DNA from: Amaricoccus sp003258405
GTDB taxonomy: Bacteria > Pseudomonadota > Alphaproteobacteria > Rhodobacterales > Rhodobacteraceae
NCBI RefSeq assembly: GCF_043226085.1
Contig: NZ_CP171225.1
Location: 1,674,001-1,738,000 of the forward strand
Direction of reading: 5' to 3'
Length of the DNA stretch: 64,000 bases
This document shows positions 49,289 to 57,793 of the stretch, piece by piece. Each line of letters starts with the position of its first letter. Position 1 is the stretch's first letter. A program made the position numbers and the translations under genes. The notes beneath the pieces are model-generated. The model made no database searches and was not told where the DNA came from. It was given only the letters and a program-made list of their open reading frames with translations.

Positions 49289-49837
49289 ATCTTTCTCTGC
49301 CTGAAACCAGAGCGTGCTTTCCCCGGAAGACGCCCGGCTCCGGCCGGTGCGACTCCGGGTCATTCGCGTTTGCGCCAAGGAGGCGCCGCGCGCCACGCCT
49401 GGCTCTACCTGGAGCAGACGCCGAGCCCGAGCGGCCGCAGGACAGACGTCTCCTCCCTCGCCGCCCTCCATCTGCCGATCTCCAGACGTAGAGTTTGGAG
49501 ATCGTCTCTCTTGCCGGGCAGCACCACTGGCTGGGGCGCGTTCCTGCCGGGCTTCATCCGGGCTCTATCCTGATCCCGCAGAGCGGCACCGCGGCCTGTT
49601 TCCGGATCATCGACACACCGCTTGGCACGCGCTGCCCATGATACTTCCCGGGATCACCGGCCGGATAAATCCGCTTGCCAAGCGCAGCGCTCCCGTACGC
49701 CTTGATCTGGCCTGCTGCCTAGCCCCCCAATGAGGAATGCCGAGGCCGCGCAGCTTGAGCAGCTCACAGAGCAACCGTCCGACCTGGGACAGCCGCGAAT
49801 TCGTCATCCACAATCCCGAGGGCAGCGTCCGGCACAC
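49289..49837. other. 549-base stretch without a convincing gene
   Basis: Between the ctrA terminator and the LysR gene I see only short or weak frames. A rightward piece at about 49498-49640 reads LEIVSLAGQHHWLGRVPAGL and then LIPQSGTAACFRIIDTPLGT before a stop; it has no ATG and follows an in-frame TAG. A leftward frame at 49607-49837 reads LSQVGRLLCELLKLRGLGIP. Both look more like remnants of former genes than active ones. I cannot assign a family. Confidence 0.4.
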
Positions 49838-50686
49838 TTACCGGCCCTCTGCCTCGGACTGAGGCGCCGTCAGCAGCCGGCGGACTGCCTCGAGCGCGGC
49901 CCGGATCGGCGGATCATGGCGCGCATCGTGATGGCAGACGAGCCACTCGTCATGGGTGAGAGCCGCGATCGGCGGGCCAACGCGCGTGAGCCCCGGCTCA
50001 CGATCACCGGCAAAGCACGGCATGACGATCCGCCCGAGCCCCGCCCGCGCCATGTCGACCGCGATCAGACCGGTGCTCGCGGTCGTCACGATCTCGTCGG
50101 CATGCTGCGCGCGCAGCCATCGTTCCGAAGGCGTAGTCGCCATCCCTTCGCCGAGAGAGACATAGCCCGCCACCTCCGGCCCGGCAGCATAGATCCCGTA
50201 TGTGAGGTTCCGCGTCCGCCGGCCAGCCATCCAGGCCTGCTCAGGGCGGCGGTTGCGCACGCCGATATCTGCCTCGCGGCGGGCGATGTCGAGCACGGCA
50301 TTGGAGGCCAGAAACTCCGGCATCCAGTCATCCTCCGGCGACCAGACCCGGCCGATCCCGCGCGCGAGATGCCGTGCGGTCCAGGAGCCTGCCGTGATGC
50401 GCACGCGGAGCTTCGCCCGCGCCCCGGTCTGCCAGCGCTCGATCCGCCCGGCCGCTGCCCGCAGCGCCTCGGCCTCCTCGGCCAATCCCCGCCCCTCGGC
50501 GGTGAGCCGATAACCCTGCGGCCCGCGAAGAAAGAGCCGCCGCCCGGTCAGCCGCTCGAGCCCGTTCATCCGGCGGCTGAGCGTCGGCAGAGGTGTACCC
50601 GTCGCCCGCGCGGCGCCGCTCAACCCGTCGCAATCCGCCACTGCCAGAAACAGCCGGATATCGTCGAGACTGGGCATAACTTTCAA
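49838..50686 (-). CDS. LysR-family regulator
   Basis: A 282-residue LysR protein. It starts MKVMPSLDDIRLFLAVADCD (or at Met4, base 50677). The HTH is GLSGAARATGTPLPTLSRRM, followed by NGLERLTGRRLFLRGPQGYR. The effector half reads WTARHLARGIGRVW and DIGVRNRRPEQAWMAGRRTR, with DWMPEFLASNAVLDI between. It is slightly short for the family. The upstream gap (50687-50790) is AT-rich and may carry its operator; the only divergent reading frame is a small uncertain one, so the target is unknown. Confidence 0.85.
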   Translation of the reverse strand: MKVMPSLDDIRLFLAVADCDGLSGAARATGTPLPTLSRRMNGLERLTGRRLFLRGPQGYRLTAEGRGLAEEAEALRAAAGRIERWQTGARAKLRVRITAGSWTARHLARGIGRVWSPEDDWMPEFLASNAVLDIARREADIGVRNRRPEQAWMAGRRTRNLTYGIYAAGPEVAGYVSLGEGMATTPSERWLRAQHADEIVTTASTGLIAVDMARAGLGRIVMPCFAGDREPGLTRVGPPIAALTHDEWLVCHHDARHDPPIRAALEAVRRLLTAPQSEAEGR

Positions 50687-50790
50687 TTTCGAAACTCCTG
50701 TTGCGGATATCGCCGCTATTTGGGCTGCATCCCTTCATGCACGGTAGGATCTCTCGTCAGGTATTTCAAAACTGAAATGGAAACTGCCCC

Positions 50791-51054
50791 ATGCTGCCCA
50801 TCGTACTGCCTCCACGCCCCGTTCCCGCCGACGGCCGCCCGCCGTCGGAAGCCGAGATCATCCGCGCGCGCATCGACCGTGCCCGCCGCTGGCACCGCAA
50901 ACGTACGCTTTACCGCTGGGCGCTCCGGCTTGGCTTGCGCCGCCCGAGGCGTTCCGCGCCGCTGGACGGCGGCCCGGCGACGTATTACCCAAGTGCGGTT
51001 TCCGGTACGAGGATAAGGCGATGGGACCAGTGCGGCGGGCCGTTGAGGAGCTGA
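50791..51054 (+). CDS. Small uncertain ORF, basic protein
   Basis: An 87-codon frame starting MLPIVLPPRPVPADGRPPSE, with a basic helix IIRARIDRARRWHRKRTLYR and WALRLGLRRPRR. It overlaps the ligA start by 34 bases. The first half has coding-like composition, but the final third is unlikely to be selected. It is divergent from the LysR gene, which could make it a target. I recognise no family; it may be a chance frame. Confidence 0.35.
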   Translation: MLPIVLPPRPVPADGRPPSEAEIIRARIDRARRWHRKRTLYRWALRLGLRRPRRSAPLDGGPATYYPSAVSGTRIRRWDQCGGPLRS

Positions 51055-53129
51055 CATCGGCACAGGCGAAGGCGGAGCTTGCCATGCTTGCCCGCGAGAT
51101 CGCAGCCGCCGATCTTGCCTATCATCAGGCCGACGCTCCGGTGATGCCGGATGCAGATTACGATACGCTGAAACGGCGCAATGCCGCCATAGAGGCGCGG
51201 TTTCCGGAGCTCAAGCGTCCGGACAGCCCGAGCGACCGGGTGGGCGCGGCTCCGTCGGAAGCCTTCGCCAAGATACGGCATTCCGTGCCGATGCTGAGCC
51301 TCGCGAACGGTTTCGAGGATGCCGACATCACCGATTTCGCCGAGCGCATCCGCCGGTTTCTCAATCTCGCTGCGGACGCCCCGCTCGCCTTCACCGCCGA
51401 GCCGAAGATCGACGGACTCTCGCTCTCGATCCGCTACGAGAACGGCGAGATGGTGCAGGCCGCGACCCGGGGGGACGGCGAGACCGGCGAGAACGTCACC
51501 GCCAACGCCCGCACCATCGCCGACATTCCGCACCGCCTCGAAGGCGCGCCCGAGGTGCTCGAGGTCCGCGGCGAGGTCTACATGAGCCACGCCGACTTCG
51601 CCGCGCTCAACGAGCGCCAGGAGGCGGCGGGAGGCAAGACCTTCGCGAACCCGCGCAATGCCGCCGCCGGCTCGCTCCGCCAGCTCGATGCCGCGATCAC
51701 TGCCGCCCGCCCGCTGCGCTTCTTCGCCTATGCCTGGGCCGAGATCTCCGAACCGCTTGCCGACACCCAGTCGGGCGCGATCGCGCGCCTCGCCGCACTC
51801 GGCTTCTCGACCAATCCGCTGATGATCCGCTGCGAGGGTATCGCGGATCTGCTTGCCCATTACCGCGCCATCGAGGCTAGGCGCGCGACGCTCGGCTACG
51901 ATATCGACGGCGTCGTCTACAAGGTCGACCGGCTCGACCTGCAGGCCCGCCTCGGCTTCCGCTCCGCCACGCCCCGCTGGGCCATCGCCCACAAGTTCTC
52001 CGCCGAGCGCGCCACCACACTGCTCGAGGCCATCGAGATCCAGGTGGGCCGCACCGGCGCGCTCTCCCCCGTCGCCCGCCTCACGCCGGTGACCGTGGGC
52101 GGCGTCGTCGTCTCGAACGCGACACTCCACAATGCCGACTACATCGCCGGGCGGGATTCGCGGGGCAATCCGATCCGCGAGGGCCGCGACATCCGGGTGG
52201 GCGACTGGGTGACGGTCTACCGCGCCGGTGACGTGATCCCGAAGATCGAGGATGTGGACCTCACCCGCCGCCCGGCGGAAAGCCAGCCCTACAGCTTCCC
52301 CGAGACCTGCCCCGTCTGTGGTTCCGACGCGATCCGCGAGCCCGGCGAGGCGGTCCACCGCTGCACCGGCAACCTCATCTGCCCGGCGCAGGCCGTCGAG
52401 AAGCTCAAGCATTTCGTCTCCCGCGACGCCTTCGACATCGAGGGTATTGGCGCCAAGCAGGTCGAGGCCTTCTTCCAGGAAGGCTGGATCCGCGAGCCTG
52501 CCGACATCTTCACGCTGGAGGTCCGCCACGGCGAAAGCCTGCGCAAGCGCGAGGGCTGGGGCGAGAAATCGGCCGCGAACCTCTTCCGCGGCATCTCCGA
52601 GCGCCGGTCCATCCCGCTCAACCGCCTGATCTTCGGCCTCGGCATCCGCCATGTCGGCGAGACCGCGGCCCGGCTCATCGCCCGCAGCTACGGCTCCTGG
52701 GCGCGCTTCCAGATGGCGATGGAGGCGGCGCGCGAACACGAGGGCGAGGATTGGGAGACGCTCAACAACATCGACGGGATCGGGCCTGTCATGGCCGCGA
52801 GCCTCGTCGACTTCTTCCACGACCCCGCGAACCGCGCCGCCATCGAGCGCCTCGTCGCCGAGCTTTCCATCGAGGATGTCGAGGCCCCCTCGACGGAGGG
52901 CAGCGCCATCGCGGGCAAGACCGTCGTCTTCACCGGAACGCTCGAGAAGATGACCCGCGCCGAGGCCAAGGCCCGCGCCGAAGCGCTTGGAGCCAAGGTC
53001 GCAGGCTCGGTCTCGGCCAGGACGGACTATGTCGTCGCGGGTCCCGGTGCCGGCTCCAAGGAAAAGAAGGCGCGCGAGCTCGGCCTCACGCTTCTTAGCG
53101 AAGATGAATGGCTGGACTTGATTGGATAG
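51021..53129 (+). CDS. ligA: NAD-dependent DNA ligase
   Basis: A 702-residue essential ligase. The adenylated lysine is Lys129 in TAEPKIDGLSLSIRYENGEM. Domain Ia lies before it (AYHQADAPVMPDADYDTLKR). The OB-fold region contains KFSAERATTLLEAIEIQVGR, and GRTGALSPVARLTPVTVGGV. The zinc finger has four cysteines in CPVCGSD, HRCTGN and LICPAQ at about residue 430-455. The HhH region is NNIDGIGPVMAASLVDFFHD, and a BRCT domain begins about residue 625 (IAGKTVVFTGTLEKMTRAEA). The ATG at 51021 has weak leader support; the family N-terminus fits. Confidence 0.97.
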   Translation: MGPVRRAVEELTSAQAKAELAMLAREIAAADLAYHQADAPVMPDADYDTLKRRNAAIEARFPELKRPDSPSDRVGAAPSEAFAKIRHSVPMLSLANGFEDADITDFAERIRRFLNLAADAPLAFTAEPKIDGLSLSIRYENGEMVQAATRGDGETGENVTANARTIADIPHRLEGAPEVLEVRGEVYMSHADFAALNERQEAAGGKTFANPRNAAAGSLRQLDAAITAARPLRFFAYAWAEISEPLADTQSGAIARLAALGFSTNPLMIRCEGIADLLAHYRAIEARRATLGYDIDGVVYKVDRLDLQARLGFRSATPRWAIAHKFSAERATTLLEAIEIQVGRTGALSPVARLTPVTVGGVVVSNATLHNADYIAGRDSRGNPIREGRDIRVGDWVTVYRAGDVIPKIEDVDLTRRPAESQPYSFPETCPVCGSDAIREPGEAVHRCTGNLICPAQAVEKLKHFVSRDAFDIEGIGAKQVEAFFQEGWIREPADIFTLEVRHGESLRKREGWGEKSAANLFRGISERRSIPLNRLIFGLGIRHVGETAARLIARSYGSWARFQMAMEAAREHEGEDWETLNNIDGIGPVMAASLVDFFHDPANRAAIERLVAELSIEDVEAPSTEGSAIAGKTVVFTGTLEKMTRAEAKARAEALGAKVAGSVSARTDYVVAGPGAGSKEKKARELGLTLLSEDEWLDLIG

Positions 53130-53180
53130 GCTTTTTGCCGCATCGAAAGATCTTGCACCCGAATCCGACGCCGCCGGACG

Positions 53181-54296
53181 ATGCACCTCACAAGGAGCCA
53201 TGCGCTGAAGAGTCCCTATCGATTTCTCGACGGCGGCGGAGCCATGGCCGAGGCCATCGAAGCGCATGACTGGTCAAGAACGCCGCTCGGCCCGATCGAG
53301 ACATGGCCGCCCGTGCTGCGCATCGCGATCAGCACGATGGTTAACTCGGCCTTTCCCAAATGCCTCTGCTGGGGCGACACGCTCATCTCGATCTACAACG
53401 ATGCCTTCATCCAGATCCTCGGCCGCAAGCACCCCTGCCTCGGACAACCCTTCGAGGAGATCTGGCGCGAGGCCTGGGACACGATCGGCCCCATGACCGC
53501 GCGCGCCCTGGCGGGCGAGGCCACCTTCATCGAGAATTTCGAGCTCGAGATCGCCCGCTTCGGTCATGCCGAAACCGCCTATTTCACCTTCTGCTACAGC
53601 CCGATACGCGACGAGACCGGCAAGGTCTGCGGCATGCTCGACACGGTGATCGAAACCTCGGACTCCGTGCGGGCCGAGCATCGGGCGCAACTGCGCAACC
53701 GCGAGCTCATCCATCGCTCGCGCAACTCCTTTGCCGTCGTCTCGGTGCTCATCAAGCAGACCCACCGCAGTTCGGAGACGCTCGAGGAGGCCGAGGCCAA
53801 GATCCTCCAGCGCCTGTCCTCGCTCAACCGGGCACAGAACGTGCTTGCCGACACCCGTGGCATCGGCGCCGGAATCCGGCAGGTGATCGAGGGCGCGCTC
53901 ACGCTCTTCGAACATGAGGAGGGGGCGATCTCTGCCGATGGCCCGGATATTCGTCTGGGCAGCGAACAGGTGATCGCGCTTGCCATGGCGCTGCACGAGC
54001 TCGGCACGAACGCCGCAAAATACGGCGCCCTGAGCGTTCCCGACGGCCACATTGCCGTGCGCTGGGAGATCGACAACTCCGTTACGCCCGGACGTTTCCG
54101 CCTGACGTGGCAAGAGAATGGCGGTCCGCCTGTTTCGACACCGACCCGGCGCGGCTTCGGAAGCTTTCTCATCGACAAGGCGCTCGCTGCGCAGTTCGAG
54201 GGCGATGTGGAAATCGACTATGCGCCCTCTGGGCTGCATCTTACCCTCAGCACCGATGCCCGAAATCTTGTGCGCAGCCTGGCCGAAAAGGGCTGA
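53181..54296 (+). CDS. HWE-family sensor histidine kinase with PAS-like input
   Basis: A 371-residue soluble sensor kinase. Residues about 20-165 are a PAS-like domain (GAMAEAIEAHDWSRTPLGPI, IYNDAFIQILGRKHPCLGQP). Residues about 170-371 are an HWE/HisKA_2 kinase with the phospho-acceptor His in NRELIHRSRNSFAVVSVLIK, the N-box ALAMALHELGTNAAKYGALS, and a C-terminal G-box near RRGFGSFLIDKALAAQF. HWE kinases are frequent in Alphaproteobacteria, where they act in light, stress and general-stress signalling. No response regulator is adjacent. No transmembrane segment is seen. The start could also be Met22. Confidence 0.88.
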   Translation: MHLTRSHALKSPYRFLDGGGAMAEAIEAHDWSRTPLGPIETWPPVLRIAISTMVNSAFPKCLCWGDTLISIYNDAFIQILGRKHPCLGQPFEEIWREAWDTIGPMTARALAGEATFIENFELEIARFGHAETAYFTFCYSPIRDETGKVCGMLDTVIETSDSVRAEHRAQLRNRELIHRSRNSFAVVSVLIKQTHRSSETLEEAEAKILQRLSSLNRAQNVLADTRGIGAGIRQVIEGALTLFEHEEGAISADGPDIRLGSEQVIALAMALHELGTNAAKYGALSVPDGHIAVRWEIDNSVTPGRFRLTWQENGGPPVSTPTRRGFGSFLIDKALAAQFEGDVEIDYAPSGLHLTLSTDARNLVRSLAEKG

Positions 54297-54404
54297 CGCC
54301 CGCTTTGCGAAACCGCGATCGGAGCGCTATGAGGGATCGAGCCGCGGCTTGCCCGCCCGCCCCGCCGCCTGCCCCGCCGGGGCCCTGCCGATCGGTCCTG
54401 CCCC

Positions 54405-56495
54405 ATGAGCCCGCGCCCCGAGATCCTCTTTCCGCTCTTCTCCGATCTCACCAGCCTTGATGGCGTCGGGCCGAAGACGGCGAAGCTCTTCGAACGGCTC
54501 GACATCACCAAGCCCGCCGATCTCCTCCTCACACTCCCGGCCTCCGGCATCGACCGCCGCCTGCGCCCGACGATCCGGGACCTGCCCGTGCCGGGCATTG
54601 CCACCGTCGAGGTCGAGGTCGGCCTGCACCAGCCGCCCGCGGCGAAGGGCCGCCCCTACCGGGTCTTCGTGCGCGATGCCGCCACCGAGTTTCAGCTCGT
54701 CTTCTTCCACCCCCGCGAGGACTGGCTGCGCCGGACCCTGCCTGCGGGCCAGCGCCGTATTGTTTCGGGCCGGGTGGAGATCTTCGACGGCCTTGCGCAG
54801 ATGGTGCATCCCGATCACATCCTCCGGCCGGATGAGGCCGGCGAGATGCCCGAGTTCGAGCCGGTCTATCCGCTGACCCAGGGCCTCACGCTCCGCACCA
54901 TGACCCGCGCCGCCCGATCCGCCGTGGCCCGCACCCCCGATCTCCCCGAATGGATCGAGCCGGGCCTCCTGCGCCGCGAGGGCTGGCCCTCCTGGCACGA
55001 CGCGGTCCGCGCAGCCCATGCGCCCACTTCCGCCGCCGATATCGAGCCCGACGCACCCGCCCGCATCCGGCTCGCCTATGACGAGCTGCTCTCGCATCAG
55101 GTGACGCTCGCACTCGCCCGCGCGAAGGTCCGCCGCGCCAAGGGTTTCGAGACGGTAGGCGATGGCCACCTGCGCGCCCAGGTGCTCGCCGCCCTGCCCT
55201 ACGCCCCCACCGCGGCCCAGACCCGCGCGGTGGCCGAAATCACGTCCGATATGGCGGCGCCGCTGCGGATGAACCGTCTGCTCCAGGGCGATGTCGGGGC
55301 CGGCAAGACCCTCGTCGCGCTCCTCGCCATGCTGGCTTGTGCCGAAGCCGGTGGGCAGTCGGCGATGATGGCCCCGACCGAGATCCTCGCCCGGCAGCAT
55401 CTCGCCTCCCTCGCGCCGCTCGTGGAGCCCGCAGGGCTTCGGATCGAGCTGCTCACCGGCCGGGACAAGGGGTCCGAGCGCGCCGCCAAGCTTGCGGCCC
55501 TTGCCGCAGGCGAGATCCGGATTCTTGTCGGAACCCATGCGCTCTTTCAGGCCGATGTCGTGTTCTCCGATCTCCGCCTCGTCATCGTCGACGAACAGCA
55601 CCGCTTCGGCGTGCGGCAGCGGATGGAGCTCGGTGCCAAGGGCCGCGCGCCCGATATCCTCGTGATGACGGCCACGCCCATTCCGCGCAGCCTCACCCTC
55701 GCGCAATATGGCGACATGGATCTCTCGATCCTCGACGAGAAGCCCCCCGGCCGCCAGCCGGTCGAGACCGCGCTTGTCTCCGCCGGCCGCACCGGTGAGG
55801 TGATCGAACATCTGCGCAAGGCGCTGGCCGAGGGTCATCAGGCCTACTGGGTCTGCCCGCTCGTCGGCGAATCCGAAACGGCCGAAGGCCCTGCGGCCGA
55901 GGAGCGCTTCGAGTCCCTGAAGCTCGCGCTTGGCGCGGAACATGTGGGGCTCGTGCACGGCCAGCTGCCCCCGTCCGAGAAGGACGCGGCGATGGCCGCT
56001 TTCGCCGATGGCGGCATTCGCCTCCTCGTCGCCACCACCGCGATCGAAGTCGGGGTGAACGTACCCAATGCCACGATCATGGTGATCGAAGGCGCACAGG
56101 CCTTCGGCCTGTCGCAGCTCCATCAGCTCCGCGGCCGCGTCGGGCGCGGCAGCGGCAAGTCGACCTGCCTGCTGCTCTACGATCCGCCGCTGGGCGAGAC
56201 CGCCCGCGCGCGGCTGGAGACCATGCGCCGGACCGAGGACGGCTTCGAGATCGCGGAGGAAGACCTGCGCCTCCGCGGGGCGGGAGACCTGCTCGGTGTC
56301 CAGCAATCCGGCCTGCCGAAGTTTCGCGTCGCCGATCTGGAGCGCCAGGCTGGCCTTCTTGCCCTCGCGCGGGACGACGCGCGCCTCCTGCTCGACCAGG
56401 ACCCCGATCTCATCTCTTCCCGCGGCCAGGCGATGCGCATCCTGCTCCATCTGCTGGAGCGCGAAAAAGCGATCCGGATGCTCGGGGTCGGCTGA
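54405..56495 (+). CDS. recG: ATP-dependent DNA helicase RecG
   Basis: A 696-residue helicase for branched DNA and stalled forks. The wedge/OB domain is N-terminal (SLDGVGPKTAKLFERLDITK, ATVEVEVGLHQ). Helicase motifs: Walker A LLQGDVGAGKTLVALLAMLA, motif Ia MMAPTEILARQHL, DEQH box VIVDEQHRFGVRQRMELG, motif III VMTATPIPRSLTL, motif V LLVATTAIEVGVNVPNATIM, motif VI QLHQLRGRVGRGS. C-terminal TRG-like region is FEIAEEDLRLRGAGDLLGVQ. Length is normal. Two LexA boxes follow its stop, but they serve the small gene downstream. Confidence 0.97.
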   Translation: MSPRPEILFPLFSDLTSLDGVGPKTAKLFERLDITKPADLLLTLPASGIDRRLRPTIRDLPVPGIATVEVEVGLHQPPAAKGRPYRVFVRDAATEFQLVFFHPREDWLRRTLPAGQRRIVSGRVEIFDGLAQMVHPDHILRPDEAGEMPEFEPVYPLTQGLTLRTMTRAARSAVARTPDLPEWIEPGLLRREGWPSWHDAVRAAHAPTSAADIEPDAPARIRLAYDELLSHQVTLALARAKVRRAKGFETVGDGHLRAQVLAALPYAPTAAQTRAVAEITSDMAAPLRMNRLLQGDVGAGKTLVALLAMLACAEAGGQSAMMAPTEILARQHLASLAPLVEPAGLRIELLTGRDKGSERAAKLAALAAGEIRILVGTHALFQADVVFSDLRLVIVDEQHRFGVRQRMELGAKGRAPDILVMTATPIPRSLTLAQYGDMDLSILDEKPPGRQPVETALVSAGRTGEVIEHLRKALAEGHQAYWVCPLVGESETAEGPAAEERFESLKLALGAEHVGLVHGQLPPSEKDAAMAAFADGGIRLLVATTAIEVGVNVPNATIMVIEGAQAFGLSQLHQLRGRVGRGSGKSTCLLLYDPPLGETARARLETMRRTEDGFEIAEEDLRLRGAGDLLGVQQSGLPKFRVADLERQAGLLALARDDARLLLDQDPDLISSRGQAMRILLHLLEREKAIRMLGVG

Positions 56496-56504
56496 ACGCC
56501 GCAT

Positions 56505-56565
56505 GTTCCGCTAATGTTCCAAACCTGTTGACCGATTGCGAATAAAGTAGGAACATTACAGGAAC
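56505..56565. promoter_or_regulatory. Two LexA (SOS) boxes flanking a promoter
   Basis: GTTC-CGCTAAT-GTTC (56505-56519) and GAAC-ATTACAG-GAAC (56551-56565) both match the alphaproteobacterial LexA site GTTC-N7-GTTC exactly; the second is its inverted orientation. TTGACC (56528-56533) between them is a good -35 element. They lie 88 and 42 bases (outer edges) before the ATG of the 40-residue membrane peptide gene and behind recG. Confidence 0.85.
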
Positions 56566-56592
56566 AACTCGATTCGATCTGGGGATAAGTCC

Positions 56593-56715
56593 ATGCGAGA
56601 CGCCATTCGCCTGCTTCTGACTACCGATCTCGACGTTCTGATCCGAGAGGTTCTGGGCCTCGCGGTGATCTGTTCCGCCATTATCGCAATGTTCTGCCTG
56701 CCGGCCCAGTACTGA
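56593..56715 (+). CDS. 40-residue membrane peptide, SOS-controlled (SidA-like candidate)
   Basis: A tiny gene for MRDAIRLLLTTDLDVLIREV plus one membrane helix, VLGLAVICSAIIAMFCLPA (residues 20-38), ending QY. The ATG follows GGGGATAAGTCC. Two perfect LexA boxes and a -35-like TTGACC lie just upstream, and stem-loops follow the stop. A short cytoplasmic amphipathic part plus a single helix is the plan of SOS-induced division inhibitors, of which Caulobacter SidA (29 residues) is the model; I see no clear sequence identity to SidA, so the role is inferred from regulation and architecture. Its very small size would hide it from most annotation. Confidence 0.7.
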   Translation: MRDAIRLLLTTDLDVLIREVLGLAVICSAIIAMFCLPAQY

Positions 56716-56730
56716 GGGTCGGGACCGTCT

Positions 56731-56802
56731 GCGGCGCCTGTTCCAGATCCGCTGCCTGTTCCTCTGGAACCTGCCGAAAGGGCGCCGATACCTGGGCGCC
56801 GC
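56731..56802. terminator. Nested stem-loops downstream of the SOS micro-gene
   Basis: Outer arms GCGGCGCC (56731-56738) and GGCGCCGC (56795-56802) enclose a second perfect pair GTTCCAGA (56740-56747) / TCTGGAAC (56763-56770). An alternative local hairpin is GGCGCC (56781-56786) with GGCGCC (56795-56800). This probably ends the micro-gene transcript; alternative folds are possible. Confidence 0.5.
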
Positions 56803-56851
56803 ATCTCCCGAACGAGTGCGGCGTCCCTTTTCCCTGATTTTCCGGAAGCCC

Positions 56852-57298
56852 TCAGACCGAGGCGCAGGCCTCGTCGAAGGCCGCCAGGGTGGCCTCGAGG
56901 GCAAGCAGGATCGAGGCGTGGCGGTTCTTGTAGTCCCGCGCGGGCAGGAGAACCTCGTAGCCCTCGAACGGGGCATCGGGGATCGGGCCCTCGGATTTGA
57001 GCATGGCCTTGAGCTGGTCCCGGGCGCGCTCGATCTCCTCGCGGGTCCGGCCGATGGCCTGCTGGCCGAGGATGGCGGCCGAGGCTTGGCCGAGGGCGCA
57101 GGCCTTCACGTCCTGGCCGAAATCCTTGATCCGGCCGTTCTCGAGCACGAGATCGACGGTCACGGTCGAGCCGCAGAGGGGGGAGCGTTTTTTTGACGTC
57201 ACCTGTGGCTCGGCCAGACGCTCGGCATGCGGAATGTCGGCCGCCAGCGCAAGAATGCGCCCAGAGTAGAGCTTTACCAGATCTTCGTTGCCACTCAT
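56852..57298 (-). CDS. NifU/IscU-like iron-sulfur scaffold protein
   Basis: A 148-residue scaffold-type protein. The start at 57298 (MSGNEDLVKLYSGRILALAA) is chosen over 57316. The conserved cysteine regions are KRSPLCGSTVTVDLVLENGR and DVKACALGQASAAILGQQAI; a third cysteine lies only at the very C-terminus (DEACASV), so it differs from IscU in that site. The common Rhodobacteraceae annotation is 'iron-sulfur cluster assembly scaffold protein'. It is divergent from hisI (88-base gap). Whether it assembles clusters alone or with a Suf system is not known. Confidence 0.85.
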   Translation of the reverse strand: MSGNEDLVKLYSGRILALAADIPHAERLAEPQVTSKKRSPLCGSTVTVDLVLENGRIKDFGQDVKACALGQASAAILGQQAIGRTREEIERARDQLKAMLKSEGPIPDAPFEGYEVLLPARDYKNRHASILLALEATLAAFDEACASV

Positions 57299-57386
57299 GG
57301 GCGCGTCCCTTTGCATTCCCGGACCTCCTCCCCTAGATAGGCCGAAACCTCACGCCCGAAAAGGGCTCCGAAAGGAGGACCTTTCC

Positions 57387-57746
57387 ATGCCCGCCTTCGA
57401 CCCCGCAAGCCTCCGTTTCAACGCGCAGGGCCTGATCCCCGCCATCGCCCAGGATCGGAGCGGGGAAATCCTCATGATGGCCTGGATGAATGCCGAAAGC
57501 CTCGGGGTCACGCTCGAGACCGGAGAGGTGACCTACTGGTCGCGCTCGCGAGGCGAGCTCTGGCGGAAGGGGGCGACCTCGGGGCACCTCCAGCGGCTGA
57601 TCGAGCTCCGGATCGACTGCGACCGGGACTGCCTGCTGCTGATCGTCGAGCAGACCGGGCCCGCCTGCCACACCAACCGCCGGAGCTGCTTCTACACGGC
57701 CCTGCGGGACGGGGAGGAAGTGATCCTCTCCGAGCCGATGGCCTGA
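57387..57746 (+). CDS. hisI: Phosphoribosyl-AMP cyclohydrolase
   Basis: A 119-residue enzyme of histidine synthesis (third step). The start at 57387 follows AAAGGAGGACCTTTCC. Hallmarks: LIPAIAQDRSGEILMMAWMN, TGEVTYWSRSRGELWRKGAT, SGHLQRLIELRIDCDRDCLL, and the zinc/cysteine segment GPACHTNRRSCFY. It is the free-standing cyclohydrolase form without a HisE domain. It is the last core gene before the low-GC island. Confidence 0.96.
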   Translation: MPAFDPASLRFNAQGLIPAIAQDRSGEILMMAWMNAESLGVTLETGEVTYWSRSRGELWRKGATSGHLQRLIELRIDCDRDCLLLIVEQTGPACHTNRRSCFYTALRDGEEVILSEPMA

Positions 57747-57763
57747 GTTTTCCGGGGTCGGCC

Positions 57764-57793
57764 TCACGGTGAAAACAGGGCGTTTCACCGTGA
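57764..57793. repeat. Paired TCACSGTGA palindromes, 21-bp spacing (copy 2)
   Basis: TCACGGTGAAA (57764-57774) and TTTCACCGTGA (57783-57793) form a perfect 11-bp inverted repeat with an 8-base centre. The inner palindromes TCACSGTGA are centred at 57768 and 57789, 21 bases apart, exactly as at 28912-28941. The motif follows the hisI stop by 17 bases. Confidence 0.65.

Noticed and set aside
57764..57793. parS site
   Set aside because: parS is TGTTTCACGTGAAACA with an even-numbered centre. Here the palindrome has an extra central base (TTTCACCGTGAAA), and paired copies 21 bases apart are not a parS feature.
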